DNA of 64,000 nt from Coprinus comatus (lineage: Eukaryota > Basidiomycota > Agaricomycetes > Agaricales > Agaricaceae), in NCBI GenBank assembly GCA_034638255.1, contig JAWPGT010000057.1, positions 82,197 through 146,196 on the forward strand, given 5' to 3'. Below the pieces are notes generated by a model. That model was given only the letters and a program-made list of their open reading frames with translations, did not search any database and was not told the origin of the DNA. Below, one piece after another: positions 34,331 to 46,559 of the stretch; the stretch's first letter is position 1; every line of letters begins with the position of its first letter. The position numbers and the translations under genes were made by a program.

Positions 34331-36516
34331 TCATCTCTTACCACCACCACCACTATCTTCAACAGTAACCTCTTCACGATCATCTTTCACACCCGACCCC
34401 GACTGTCCCATCTCTATTTTATCACAGTCACCACTTCGAGCAAAAATTAATGATGAAACTTGATGGTTTAAAGTCGTATCAGTAAGCTTGGCCCCTGCGA
34501 TTCGAAGGTTAAGAATGAGTCTTGTTCCCTGATTGATTTTTGTTTAGAATTTAATATACTAAATAATAAAAAAGTGGACAGGTGGAATACTCACAATCAA
34601 GACATAAACGAGAGTTTGCCAGCTAAGAAACGAGCAAGTTTAATAGAGCTTTTCAATGCTTTTCAATGTTAATGTTTTTGGGCAGAAATAGACGCACAGA
34701 ATCCAATCCGTTTGACTCATAATATCATTAGCAATTGAGAACTGGCCCACTAATCCAAAAACGCTGAACACTATTATAATATAGAGGTAAATCAAATGTT
34801 AGAATGTGTTAAAACTTAAAAGCAGTAACATGAAGCAAGGGTTGAAGAGACTCACCAAAAATACTACAAAATAAACAGGACACAGTTAGAAACAAAGTAT
34901 TCAGTACTCAGCGTTCTGAGGAGATGGTAGTAGGTAATCGGATAACATACGGAATGAAATATAATAAACCATCACGATAAAACGCAAATAGAACTGGTGT
35001 GACTTTTTTGTATTTGATGAGTTTTGATATTGTGTATGGTGATTTGGAGAAGGTACGATAGAGTCCGATTAATGTAAGTAACAGTTCAACGCCTTATAAC
35101 AAACACATTCATTAAGAAGTAATAAATGAGAAGAATAAACATAGAAATAAACATACCTGTACTTGCCAATCGACAAATACTGAATATTGAAATCATGAGC
35201 AACGAATAATGAAAATGATATGGAAGAGAAAATGATGGACCCACCAAGCCGTTTGTATACTTTTATAAAACAAATCTAAAGGTGGTTTCGTAGGGGATAA
35301 TAGGATACAACCAGGAACAGGTAAACCATCCAACGTAAATTGTGTTACTAGAGAACCTTTCACTATCCAATAAAATGTTCCTCCCTGTAACATCATTAAT
35401 CGTCGTCAGTTATTCCTTGAAAGTTTTGATATTCATGACGTACGACAATATCGACTGGTTAATAGACATTATTAGCATATAATTAGTAGTAACTCATCTA
35501 ACATGGTACATTATCACTTACCAAGCATCGCGAATGCGAGTATCAGTGATACTAGGATAAGAAAAATATGAGTCTCACTCTCTTACAAGCTGCTAATAAA
35601 GAGGACTAACCTAGTATGTTGTTATTGAAGAGCGCCCGTAATCTCAAAACCAGAATCGTCTTGACTACAAGGATATGTCCAACATTAACGATACTATCAC
35701 AACATCAGCACTAGCTAATAAGTTCAAACGTTCAAGTGCTTACAATTCAATGATCCAATCCATTGTATAACATCTATTCAAGATATATGAGAAAAATCAT
35801 TTAAACTGGAGGGGGTTTAGGACTTACAGCTATGAGTGAATTCGGGAGGTTCAACAATGAGCTCCAAGTCAGAGAAGCAAAGGATACGAATTATGAACTC
35901 ACTCTTGCAGGAATTCTAGAATGTTGTGTTTCTATACGCCACAATCCAATAAATCAATTAAACAGATTCACGGAGGGAAAATATCTCACTATAAAAAGCA
36001 AAACTAGATCGCGCATCAGAATCATTACAGTTGATGAACAAAAATAATACATGAAAACGACGAGGGTGAAATAACGAAGTAGTATGTAAATCAGTTTCAT
36101 GGATGTTCGACCCCTGGATTACAAAGTTATTGAGAGAAACTAGTCAGTTTATGGGTTGATAAAAAGGGTTGAGATGGTAGTATTATGATCCGGCGTACCC
36201 ATATATATGTTTTCTCTACATAAAAAAACATATGAATCAATTTATGTTTATTCCGGCGTCGTTATGCTAGACGCGTGGACGTATTCATGTTAAAAATAAT
36301 ACTCACTTCTTGATTGAAGAGTAAACATGCATCATAGACTACACAACTTATCATCGCAACTGAAATGATGACAGGTCACCACATACGCAGATCAATCATA
36401 TTTTCATCAATGAATCATCTCAACAAATGTAAATCTTGAAACATACCGTAGTTGTAACCATGCTTTAACGCAGTGTTATGCAGGAACACTGATATTTCAG
36501 GCGATATATCAACCAT
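34331..36516 (-). CDS. DUF6533-type multi-pass membrane protein, minus-strand copy
   Basis: Start ATG 36516 (MVDISPEISVFLHNTALKHG). Then VAMISCVVYDACLLFNQE, LIYILLRYFTLVVFMYYF, GTFYWIVKGSLVTQFTLDG, LPVPGCILLSPTKPPLDL, IELLLTLIGLYRTFSKSP, AFYRDGLLYFIP and the C-terminal GTRLILNLRIAGAKLTD. It ends with a hydrophilic tail (MGQSGSGVKDDREEVTVED, then GGGG) at a TGA at 34331-34333, longer than the tail of the plus copy. As in the other copy, the junction before the LRYF helix (about 36095) is one base out in my reading, so either an unusual splice is used or both copies share an old lesion. Intron and exon order mirrors the plus-strand paralog. Confidence 0.62.
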
Positions 36517-37326
36517 ATCACAACACACTCAAGTGTTGCAAGTGTCTGATGTATTTGGTACTGTACGGTGCACCGCCCAAGGTGAATAAACAGACGGAGT
36601 GACAAAAAACACGAATACTGGGTGAGAATCAAACGTCAGATCTCAGCTGTGAAGTAGAAGAGAATCGAGATGTTTTGGGGGGAAAGAAGAACCACGTGTA
36701 GTCGCTACCGACAATCGTGATGCCCCTTATGTACAAGCCGGTGAGAGAAACCTCGGCCAATGCTTTTCCAATAAGACGATCCTTTCCTGATACAGAAACC
36801 CCCAAACTCCACTTAACCTACACATCTTATGGTCACGACCCGTGAATATAACCCCTATTTTACAGTTTTTTTTGGCGATAAAAGCCCGAATTCTGTTTAA
36901 ATACTCCGAGACATTCGTTCATGACATGCTGAGTAGATAAGATAAAAAAAACCAAATTCTTATGCGTAATATATTAACGCGGAAATACTCCCCAGCTTTT
37001 CTTAGCAGATCCTTCCTCTACTATATACTAAAATATGCACGCATTTGATTTTCTCAAGCGGTTACATACTCAGGAACGAGAAACTACCTCAGACCGCGGA
37101 TCAATGTCTTAGCGCCGCAGCCTACAGGGGTCGGTTAACTAATAACATCACAGATACGAAGATCTACGGTATACTTATACCACACTTCCATCCTTTCAAG
37201 CTTGAACATCCAATAAACTAATGTGGTAGTATACAAAATTGTGAAACAAAATCCTAGTTAACGCGCTTAAAAAAGTCCAAGAAGTGGTAGATAATAGTTC
37301 ACCACAACATTTAACTATTCTTTTTC
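36517..37326. other. Intergenic
   Basis: Upstream region of the minus-strand DUF6533 gene and the 3' flank of the full-length D-lactate dehydrogenase. No gene is seen. Confidence 0.5.
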
Positions 37327-39885
37327 CTATTCCTCTTTCCCTTCCTTCGGTTTCGCATCTGGATATAGCTAGAATAGAATATCAACGTCACCATCACACA
37401 TTTAAAAAAAAGGACTCCCAACATACCTTCCCAGGATTAAACAAACCAAGCGGATCCACATTCCTCTTAATCAATTTCATAAGTTCCACAGTCCCATCAC
37501 CCAATTCCTCTCTCAAATATTCCTTCTTCCCAACACCAACACCATGTTCACCAGTACAAGTCCCATCCATAGCTATAGCTCTTTTAACCATTCTATGTAC
37601 TGCCTTTTTCGCAATTTCATGTTCTTCATCTGATGAAAATAAAATTTGAGTATGGAAATTCCCATCTCCTACGTGTCCTACTATAGTTGATAAAAGTCCA
37701 GTTTCTAATATGTCTTGTTTCGTTTCGTATACTAGATCTGGGAGTTTCGATATCGGAACGCTATATAAAAAAATAAACGTAGGAGAATGAATCCAGATTA
37801 ACCAATTGTCCAGAACTGGCTATAAAAAAAAAGGATAAAAACGCACCAAACATCAGTAGGCCACCCTTTAGCACCTTCTTTCATAGCCAATCCAGCAAAG
37901 TGAGCATTCTTCCTTTCACTCCACATATCCTCAGCTTCTTCTTTACTTTTAGCAAGTTCAAATCCTTTTCCTCCATGTTTCTCAACAATCTTTCGAACAA
38001 TAGAAGCTGTTTCTTTTAGTGACGATTCTGTTGGTCCTTGAAATTTGAAAAATAAATGATCGGCGGGGACATATTTTCGACCGGAATGTCCATGTTTATT
38101 TAATGCGGATATGAATATATCGTCTAGGAGTTCCACACATTCTGTTTTTGTGATAGAGATTGAGTGAGTATAGGGCAAGTGTGTTGAGTAACAAGAAGAG
38201 AAGAGAAGAGAAGAGAAGACGTACGAATACCAACTCCACGATTAAGAATTTCAACTACAGCTTCTGTGGCTTTCTTAACATTAGGGAAATGTGCTAAAGC
38301 CACAGTTGTAGGTAGAACAGGAGCTAATCGAATGGTGACTATAAACATTGGTAATGAGCTTTTGAATCGGGGATACAAGAGCAGAATTATTACCTTCAGT
38401 GACGATACCCAAAGTACCTTCTGCACCAATAAACAATTTCGTCACATCAAAACCTGCAGATGATTTCCTTGATCTACGACGTGTTTTGATTACTTCTCCT
38501 GATGGTAGCACGACTGTCTATACGACACACAATAATATAAGAATTATTTCATGGTTTAATTTCAGGAGAGAGAACTTACAGCGTTGAGGAACCATTCGGC
38601 TTTGGCAGTCCCATATCTGACAGCATTAGCTGTGAACATGTTATAAATCAACACATCGTGATAAATCGCGAAAGAGGGTATTTGAAGAACTTACTGCCAG
38701 AACAACCTGTACTTAACATTCCGCCAATGGTAGCTCCAGGAGCTGGATCCAACTGCGTGTTATCTACGATAAGCACACGACCTTCTCCGATAAAAATAGA
38801 ACGTGGATTGTACCGGGAAGAATAAAGGGATTCCTTTCTCTTTCAATGTTTCGTTGATGTCAACCCATCTCGCTCCTGGTTGACATACTAAATCCGAGTC
38901 GGCCTCTGTGTGAAAAAAAAAAAAAAGAAATCAAAATTTGATATTAAATATAACAAAAAGACGTACCATGAATCTCGATTATTCGATCCATGTTTGAAAG
39001 GTCTACACATATACCACCAACATCATGCTATAGAAACAAGTTCAAAATGTGTATAACAATTGAATGTCGCAAACGTCAGTTACAATTAAGAGGAACAAAA
39101 GGGGTATGAACGTACACCGCGAGTGTGTCCTTCTAAATTGGTAGCACCAGAATAAGGAATGACAGGCATCCTATATTTCGTTGCTACTTTAACGATAGTA
39201 ACGACGTCTTCTGTGGATCTTGGAAATACAACCACACTGTGCATCATACCTAAACCAAGTGCAATAATAAGTATTTTGTTTCATTTTTGTACATTAGATG
39301 AAGTACACACCGTCATGATAGGCAAAAGTAGAAAACCCATGATCGTGGAGGATATCTTTACTAGTAGTAACCAAATTCTCATCCTCGTCGAATAGAACCC
39401 GTAATTCTTGAATTGCAAGTTCGAAATCTTGAGGTGAACCGTATTTTGGTTCCCAATCTTCGTCATTCAATGTTAACTTCTGCTTTTTGTGCCTGGGCCC
39501 TGTGTATACGAATTTGGGAGAAGGTTATTACAACAACGAAATTCTGGTCACAAGTTTGAAACATACCAAGTTCATAGTAATTGCTTATAGCAGCTGCTAT
39601 CACCCCTCCGAGAAGACCACCCAGCATCGAGAGACTCCATCTTCCCGTGTTGTTTGTGTTGGTAGAGTCGGTATTGGTTTGGGTTTTAGAAGGATCATTT
39701 TTGTTGTTAAGGAAAAACCGTGTCGTAGAGAATCGTCGTAAAGCCGAACTTGTGCTCGTCGATGTCCGTAGTGGTAGCGGTGGTAATTGTAAGTGTGGTC
39801 GTGGTTCCAAATGAGGTGCTACTCCGTATCCCACGGCCCGGCATTTCGCGCTCCCGTTCCCATATGTCAAGACACGACGATACAT
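37327..39885 (-). CDS. DLD1: D-lactate dehydrogenase (cytochrome), full-length copy
   Basis: FAD enzyme that oxidises D-lactate to pyruvate and passes electrons to cytochrome c at the mitochondrial inner membrane. Start ATG 39885 (MYRRVLTY), then an Arg/Ser/Thr-rich presequence and a membrane segment (LSMLGGLLGGVIAAAI). About twelve exons: the first is 39885-39567 and the last 37368-37327 (LYPDAKPKEGKEE). The family motifs are all present: [103 protein letters not shown] and [10 protein letters not shown]. No stop or frameshift was found in the exons checked. The exon pattern is shared with the two reduced copies at 13-17.8 kb, so this is the likely functional member. A glycolate or hydroxyglutarate oxidase is the main alternative in this FAD family. 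Confidence 0.87.
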
Positions 39886-40389
39886 CAAACGGCTCGGTTT
39901 GTCGTCTACGGTCTTGATTCTAACGTTCAAGGACAAAGGAAAGCAGGTAATGGAAGAGAAGTTGTGGTTCAAGCGATAGGTGCATGCAAGCTGCGTGTTT
40001 TACATATATACAATAAATCCGAAGAAAGGCTAAGTAAGGGCTTCGTTTCCGGATCCACTCTGCTTCCCTGACTTCCGTGCGGACATAGCCATAGCTGCAT
40101 CATCAGCATGCCACATGGCATCATGTGCATTGCATCGGAATTGAATTACTGTCTAATTTGCGTACCCACCTCCTATATTCGAGGCTCTCTCTCGCTCTGC
40201 CAAAACCATTCTTCACTGACCTCGAGTAGTAACTTAAGACAGCCGAGGGGCCTTAATTATTGCAGTGACGACTCGATTAGGGACTCTCAGGGACTTATGT
40301 TTTAGTATGACGCCGCCTTACTGATGCGAAGGGGTCGGCGTATGAGTGTAATCACCCTCGGGTAAAGTGTAACTGGCTGGTGGTATCAG

Positions 40390-40422
<33 letters not shown>

Positions 40423-40879
40423 AGCTTGGTCTCAAAGAACGAGGCCAAAACTATTTGAACAACTTCTATCCCAGGGAATCCGATAATCATATATACAAGG
40501 TGCGATAAGAACTTGATATATTAGTATCTGGTCGAACTTCAAACTTTCCTAGTGTCCGAACGGTTGAACCACAGTCGTACAAGTTGGTACGTATTTTATA
40601 CATGTCATCCCGTGTGGTTAAATGGGTGGTTAACTGGAGCTCGAGGCAACAATATGAAATTTCGGATGGAAGAATTGAATACTAATGTCAGTCACTGAAA
40701 CTTCGACGTGAATCCATTATTAGTACTAAGTGAGCGGAACTAGGTGTATTAGACACCCCGTGAAACGGTGTTCTCTAGAAGCTCAACATCTGATTACGCA
40801 CCTTGCACTAGTGTTGGGGGGTTCCAGGACCAAACAAGGGAGCGATGACAATAATAATGAGTATTCACTGTGTAAATCA
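39886..40879. other. Intergenic with a (CT)15 microsatellite
   Basis: D-lactate dehydrogenase promoter side, with a TATATAT run at 40003-40010. Perfect CT repeats lie at 40391-40420. No gene is seen. Confidence 0.5.
40391..40420. repeat. (CT)15 microsatellite
   Basis: Fifteen uninterrupted CT units. Confidence 0.95.
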
Positions 40880-41524
40880 CCGGTGAACACAAACCATCAT
40901 AACTACAGTGGACTCCTCAACTGAGGCTTTATATAATATACCTCAGCTAAACTCTCCTAATAATAGTGTTAACCCGTTGGACCTCCTCACCAGTCTTGGA
41001 ATGGTAGTAAATCAAACGGAGGACAAGTATATGTTACATTAAACCGTTCACGATTATTCACGACCATTCATCCTCGTCCCCTTTCCATCTGTTTATCTTC
41101 AATTAGAAGGTCGTATAAAATGCTTCTGAGTCAGAGGAGAGTTCGATGGCGCTAGTATTGACATAGGTCGATCTGGTTTTGTTCATGGATTGGAAAGTGA
41201 TTTCCATCAGAAGAAAGTCATATCTCTCTAGAAGTGGTCATGGGTCAGGCCTCCCTTAGGCCTATCAGGTCTCGAAACAGATTCGTTGTGAACGATGAAC
41301 AAAAAGTCAGGGACATTCAAAACAGTCAGATGGTGCGAGTTTTATATTACCGCTATTATCATACCACATCAAAGTTGCGAAACCTACCTATTCACATCCC
41401 TTGGTACGTGACGCATAGTTCTACTTCTACGAACGGTTGGATAGCGAAGAACGTACAGGTGCTATCGTACCACGATACTTTGGTTTCTTTGACATCGCAT
41501 TACCTCTACCGTGACACCGTATAA
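40880..41524 (+). pseudogene. Kinase-like gene relic (third copy)
   Basis: An N-terminal trace (VNPLDLLTSLGMVVNQTED, about 40970) matches TNPLELFTS and TNPSDLFTS in the copies near 53.3-53.6 kb. A later block reads YHIKVAKPT, then VRDA-stop-FYFYERLD and TGAIVPRYFGFFDI, aligning to the intact sequence SAREAWFYERLDNE and TGVIVPRNFGLFH. Most of the gene body between them is lost or scrambled and stops interrupt it. It is an old relic of the same family as 22.7-23.7 kb and 53.2-54.3 kb. Confidence 0.55.
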
Positions 41525-42471
41525 TCTAAATCAAGCAAGAAATCACCTTGATTCTGCCCACATTTTCCGGGTTGCTCCGGACTCGGAGGCCATGTTTCAG
41601 TTAATCCGATGCCAAGGCGTTCAAAAGAGGGTAGACCAAGAAAGGCTGACACGATATGTTGAAACATGATGAGTAGCATGTAAGAGAACTAACCATTAGT
41701 TTAAGCTATTGGAAGCACCTCCCACTTTACTCTATCCTCCCCAGATCCTCCCAAATTTCAATCAATGAAAAAACCGACGATGCTTGACATGTACATCACG
41801 AAACTCATAGTAGGGTTTGACGCTAATGGAGGGCCCGAAGAATTCTCGGTTAAGTCTTATTTCCGGTGCTAGTATAAACGAAGCCTAGTAAAGAGGAGGT
41901 TTCACATCTAGAACTGAAAATGTGCAAAATAAGCTTTTTTTCCCGCGTAGACGCTGGGTGGCGCACATACTAAGTGTATTTTACTTATTTTTAGTTCGCA
42001 TATACATAGAGTTGTTGATGCTGTTGTAAGCTTGGCTATGACGTCAATGAGCCTATTCAGAGTGAGCAACTAATAAGATTTGAGGAAATTTTTTTAAATA
42101 AATGTTCACATATTTCAATCACAGACGCAAGTTCATAACAATAACACACGGAATAGTAGTACTATAAATCAACAAGACCAAAATAAGTCTAAAATAGTGT
42201 TCAGAACTGTGGTAGACGAAGATACGAAAAAAATCAACAAAAGTGGGTATATCGTGAAGAAAAAAAAATAGAAAAAATAGAAGAAAAAAAAAAAGAATGA
42301 CAACATACATGTACAGTACATACTCCATACAGTACATATATATGTGTCCCTTCATACACCACTTATAAGCATAACAGAAAAAAAAAAAAAAGTAGAGGGT
42401 TAACATCTATTTAAATTCATATCAGTAACAAATCGCACTCCAATCTAGAAATAAGACAACTCACTGATTCT
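41525..42471. other. Intergenic
   Basis: No gene is seen. The A-rich stretch at 42225-42400 is probably the 3' flank of the SH3 membrane protein gene. Confidence 0.45.
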
Positions 42472-44319
42472 TTAAGGTGTTTGATAAATAACAGTTTTCT
42501 GAGAATAGCTGCTCAATCGTTTGGTATTAATAAAGTTCGTGACATTAACTCCAGGATCTCTCAGGCAATCAACCGGGATCAATCCCTTTTCTGGTACCTT
42601 AACATCCTGAGCTCTACCCTTTCCTTTAATATCAACAGGAGAAGGATTTTTCTCGACCATAGCCCATCCATCATCAAACATTTCTATAATTTTGACTTTA
42701 TCCCCAATTGACACGGACATCTCATCACTGAGAGTTGGAACGAAAGGCCTTCGGACTAATTCGACTTCCATGAATTCAGGATGGACGGGACTGGGGCTGG
42801 GAGGCTCTTCAGATGTAGGATCGAGGAAAGGATTGGGAGGAGGAACAATCAGTAATGGGGATTTAACGTTAACCATTAAAGGTTCGGGATCGTTGAAAGG
42901 ATTTGCGACGGCTGCGGGAATAGCAGGTGTTGGAGGTACGTCAAATGTCGAATTATGCTTGCTACCAGAATGGATTGTACTTGTGCTAACTGGCCTAGAG
43001 AGTGAATGAGAGCTACGATCGGGTGGCTTCGGGAAGGCGAATGATTCTGTTGGTGAAAAGGGTCGGACCGACATTGGTGTTCTAACTTCAGGATTGGATT
43101 CCTGATCCCTGTTGACTATGAGCCATTGTCCTTGATCGTCCGTGCCTAGGCTGCTAATTGTCCCAACAGAGAAACGACTTTGTTCGGTGGCGAGAGGACT
43201 AATATGTCTTTCCTCCGGGCTATTCAAAGTGACAAACGCTGGGGACCCACGAAGTTCGGCCATAGGAGGCATTGGGGGAGTGTCGAAGGTCAGTGTAAGT
43301 TGTGGGGTCTGGCTGTGGTCAATGGTAGTCGCAAAGCTGCTACGTGCACTTCGAAGTCCAGTTTCGTTTTCACCACCATTTGCTTTCTCGTCGTCATAGA
43401 TCTTGGAGTTACGCCTTCGAGTAAACCACCATCGTTGCCTCCTTTCGCTTCGGCGTGCTTTGGCCCTCCTGCGCATGAAGATCACGAGCAGTGTAAGAAG
43501 AAAAACTAATATAGCGATGACGATACCAGCGACCGCACCACCTGAAATACCAGATGAATTTGCAGCAGTATTTTCTACCCCTGTACCGGTTCCTGGAGTA
43601 CCTGATGGATTTGTACCACCTATGCCTCCACTGTCAGTGAAACTAACCGTTGCAGTGGGATTCCGAGTCGATGCATCATTGGTAGCACTGGGTGCGCCTG
43701 TTCTGGTAGAATGATTGACACCTTCAGATGCTTCATCGTGTAGCCTCTCATCATTGTTGTTGACAAAATTACCGGGAGTAACGCTGGAGTGCGAACCAGT
43801 TGTAGGAATACCTGTTGCGGTGCCAGTAGGAAAGGAGTCAGATACCTGACCGCCCGAAGTGCCCGTGCTACCAGGCTGGCTATTGCCAGTGGTTCCTGAT
43901 GGATTGCTGCTGGTGTTGGTTGTGTTGGTACCATCGCCAGTTCCTCCGTTATTGCCTCCGGTGTTACTGTCCCCACCACCGTTATTCCCATTATTCTCAC
44001 CACTACCGCCGTCTCCACTGCCATTACCATTACCATTACCGTTATTACCACCATTGCCACTACCTCCATTACCACTGTTACCATCGCCATTTCCTCCACT
44101 GGTCGGTGTAGGTGAAGGAACTGTTGGAGCTGTAGTCACTGCTGGAGGTTGTTGCTTTCCAGCAATAACCGGGGAAAGCAAGGGTGTAAGAAGCGGGACC
44201 GATGGTAGCGGAATTGGTAAATTAATGAGGGCCGGAGAGCGTACTACAAAGCTTGGGGTACGATTGGCATGTACGTTCCGGCTAGTACTGTGTTGCTTAA
44301 GAATGGCAGAGACAGACAT
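42472..44319 (-). CDS. Single-pass membrane protein with C-terminal SH3 domain
   Basis: Intronless, 615 aa. Residues about 60-155 form a Gly/Asn-rich low-complexity region (GNGGSGNGGNNGNGNGNG and similar), followed by a Ser/Thr-rich stretch to about 255, likely glycosylated and outside the cell. One membrane helix lies at about 261-282 (GAVAGIVIAILVFLLTLLVI), then a stop-transfer RRRAKARRSERRQR. The cytoplasmic part is Pro/Ser-rich, and a C-terminal SH3 domain covers about 523-587 (PFVPTLSDEMSVSIGDKVKI, FDDGWAMVEK, GLIPVDCL). I see no classical signal peptide, so a type III or anchor-signal topology is likely. The architecture recalls fungal membrane SH3 adaptors such as Fus1 and Sho1-like proteins, which couple the cell surface to actin or MAP-kinase machinery. 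That role is inferred, not shown. Confidence 0.8.
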   Translation of the reverse strand: MSVSAILKQHSTSRNVHANRTPSFVVRSPALINLPIPLPSVPLLTPLLSPVIAGKQQPPAVTTAPTVPSPTPTSGGNGDGNSGNGGSGNGGNNGNGNGNGSGDGGSGENNGNNGGGDSNTGGNNGGTGDGTNTTNTSSNPSGTTGNSQPGSTGTSGGQVSDSFPTGTATGIPTTGSHSSVTPGNFVNNNDERLHDEASEGVNHSTRTGAPSATNDASTRNPTATVSFTDSGGIGGTNPSGTPGTGTGVENTAANSSGISGGAVAGIVIAILVFLLTLLVIFMRRRAKARRSERRQRWWFTRRRNSKIYDDEKANGGENETGLRSARSSFATTIDHSQTPQLTLTFDTPPMPPMAELRGSPAFVTLNSPEERHISPLATEQSRFSVGTISSLGTDDQGQWLIVNRDQESNPEVRTPMSVRPFSPTESFAFPKPPDRSSHSLSRPVSTSTIHSGSKHNSTFDVPPTPAIPAAVANPFNDPEPLMVNVKSPLLIVPPPNPFLDPTSEEPPSPSPVHPEFMEVELVRRPFVPTLSDEMSVSIGDKVKIIEMFDDGWAMVEKNPSPVDIKGKGRAQDVKVPEKGLIPVDCLRDPGVNVTNFINTKRLSSYSQKTVIYQTP

Positions 44320-46559
44320 TATTTACGAGATAAATTCAGTATTGCTTTTTGTTGGGTTACGAGAGAGATTTTTCGATTTGACCGTTACTTGGGAAATGAA
44401 AATGGATAAAAACAGAGTTGAGAGGACAGCCAAAGGAGCGTGAAGTGTCGCCGGAACTTCCGAACGGACGAGTTATGTGAAAGTTGTCCAGGGAAGGACA
44501 GCGCGCGTTGTTCAAAACTCGCGACTGGTAGGCAAGGAAAGGGGGGAATGGGGAAAAGGGAAACCTGAGTGTCGACATAAGTGACTCCATAAATAGGCGA
44601 TATCGTGTCAAACCTCGTTCTCTCGGAATCCCTAGCCCATATTGAGTTCCTGTCTATCTGAGCGCCTGAGGACCCTGGAGAAGCGTTGAATTGCTGCCAT
44701 ATGATAGGATCACCGTAGGCCTGTACTCCCACTCCAAATTTTGATGCTGAGAGATCCAGCGATCTGGAGTAATTGTTACCCGCTAGCCACCCGTTGTTAT
44801 TCTCATATCCTGGATCCCAGGTGCCTATTGTAAATGAGTCAGTCCCAGATCAGCCGTCAGGAACTCAGAACAGATGCACTAGATGTTTGCCACCAGCATC
44901 CAGTGAATATTTGTTATCGCGCACCGACAAGTCGGAGTGATCATTGTTACACATGGCTCTTACTCCACCTCCTCTCATCTCCGTGACAACTTATTCATAT
45001 TCACAATTCTCGTATTTAAAGGCAAGCACTCATGTATGTCACAGAAGTTCTATTGTTACACTCAGCCTCAAGCCTACTACATACTCCCAGGTGCCCCAGG
45101 TTTTCTATGTGAGATAGCGGGGCCTGTCACTGCTGTGGCATCGCTAACAAAAACTGAAATACTGATCCTTCGTTTCCATATGTACCTGTTTGAAAGAAAC
45201 AACAAAGCTCTTCTTCGTTGTCATTTATGATTATCACTATGGTTAATAGTCTGTGCACCTAAAAACCAAAAATTTTATGGACAATTTCAGATTGTACCAC
45301 TACCCTGCATTTCATGTCAATACTAAGAGTCTTCACAAGTATCACCCTTAAGGTAGCAGGGTAGATAATGCGGCAAACCATGATAAACCGTTTATACTCT
45401 TGTTGAATCTTTCACAGACTAATGTCAAGGTCATAACCTCCTCTTCACCATCATAAGTGGCCACTGAACTTAATCAGACATCACTACCACACCATGGCGT
45501 CGTAGTTGTTTTGAGTTCCAATGATCAGCATGGTAACAAATTTTTATAACATTTTAGCGAACGATAACTTATCATCAGTATTTCCTCCACCCCACATTAA
45601 ATACAATACTACTGCATGAATACAGTGACCATCTGCCACTATTTTGGGAGCATCAATCAAAGCAAATAACCGAACGACGAGTAAGAACCAACCAACCTAT
45701 TTCTATCTTTACACACTACCACCCACTACACATCATCTACTGGAATGCGTTAATAATAAAAATAAATGCGAGTGCCATGTAGTAATTTAAATTTCAGATA
45801 ACAATCAGAGTACCCACATTGGGCAGAGTTGAAATCTCACAAGGTTACGGTTGTCTCCGACAATAAGACCTTCTTCTAGCTCTGCAATCACAGTACTATG
45901 TAGCAATACTCTAGAACGTTGGTTGACCACATTCAGTCTTGGCACTTAATTGAAATCCATAATTCACCACTAAGTATGTATGTATTAAATGCTATATCCG
46001 TCGGGTCCGAGGTTTAAATGAACAACCGTGACCCGCTGATACGCATCGACATCCGATACACTTGAGACCCGCTTGGCAAGAGAGAGGTTCCTCCAACTCA
46101 TCCCAACCACCACTCACTGTATCATTCAAAATATCCTCCGAGGGCTGGATATTTAACACGCCGTAGGTTGAACGTTAACACTATGTAGTTGAAGATTCAA
46201 AATTTTAATCCCATTTTGTTTTAGATTACTATCACAACATATGCAAAATTATTGATGATCATGCATCATGATCACTCCGACACCGCAGCGCCACACTCCT
46301 TGACTAGTACTTACTAGCTATATGTTCTTAGTGTACAAAGTATGCTGTATTAAATTGATGGTTTCATGTAAACAACTGTTTAACTCCGAGTCTGTACCTG
46401 ACATAGAAGTCTATGCGGAATAAACGGTACGAGAATCACCATAAAGAAATACCAAAACTCACGAATAAATAAATTAAAATACATTAATAGACCCACAAAA
46501 CTTGAAATAGAAGCAAGGAAAATCAGGCCAACAAAAGTCCAATTGCCTTATATAAAATA
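44320..46559. other. Long intergenic region
   Basis: The promoter side of the SH3 membrane protein gene and 3' flank of the MFS transporter. Short ORFs here lack protein character. No gene is seen in about 2.2 kb. Confidence 0.45.

Noticed and set aside
43859..44443. 194-aa ORF antisense to the SH3 membrane protein
   Set aside because: It is the complement of the Gly/Asn-rich repeat and reads as Pro/Leu repeats. It has no independent support.
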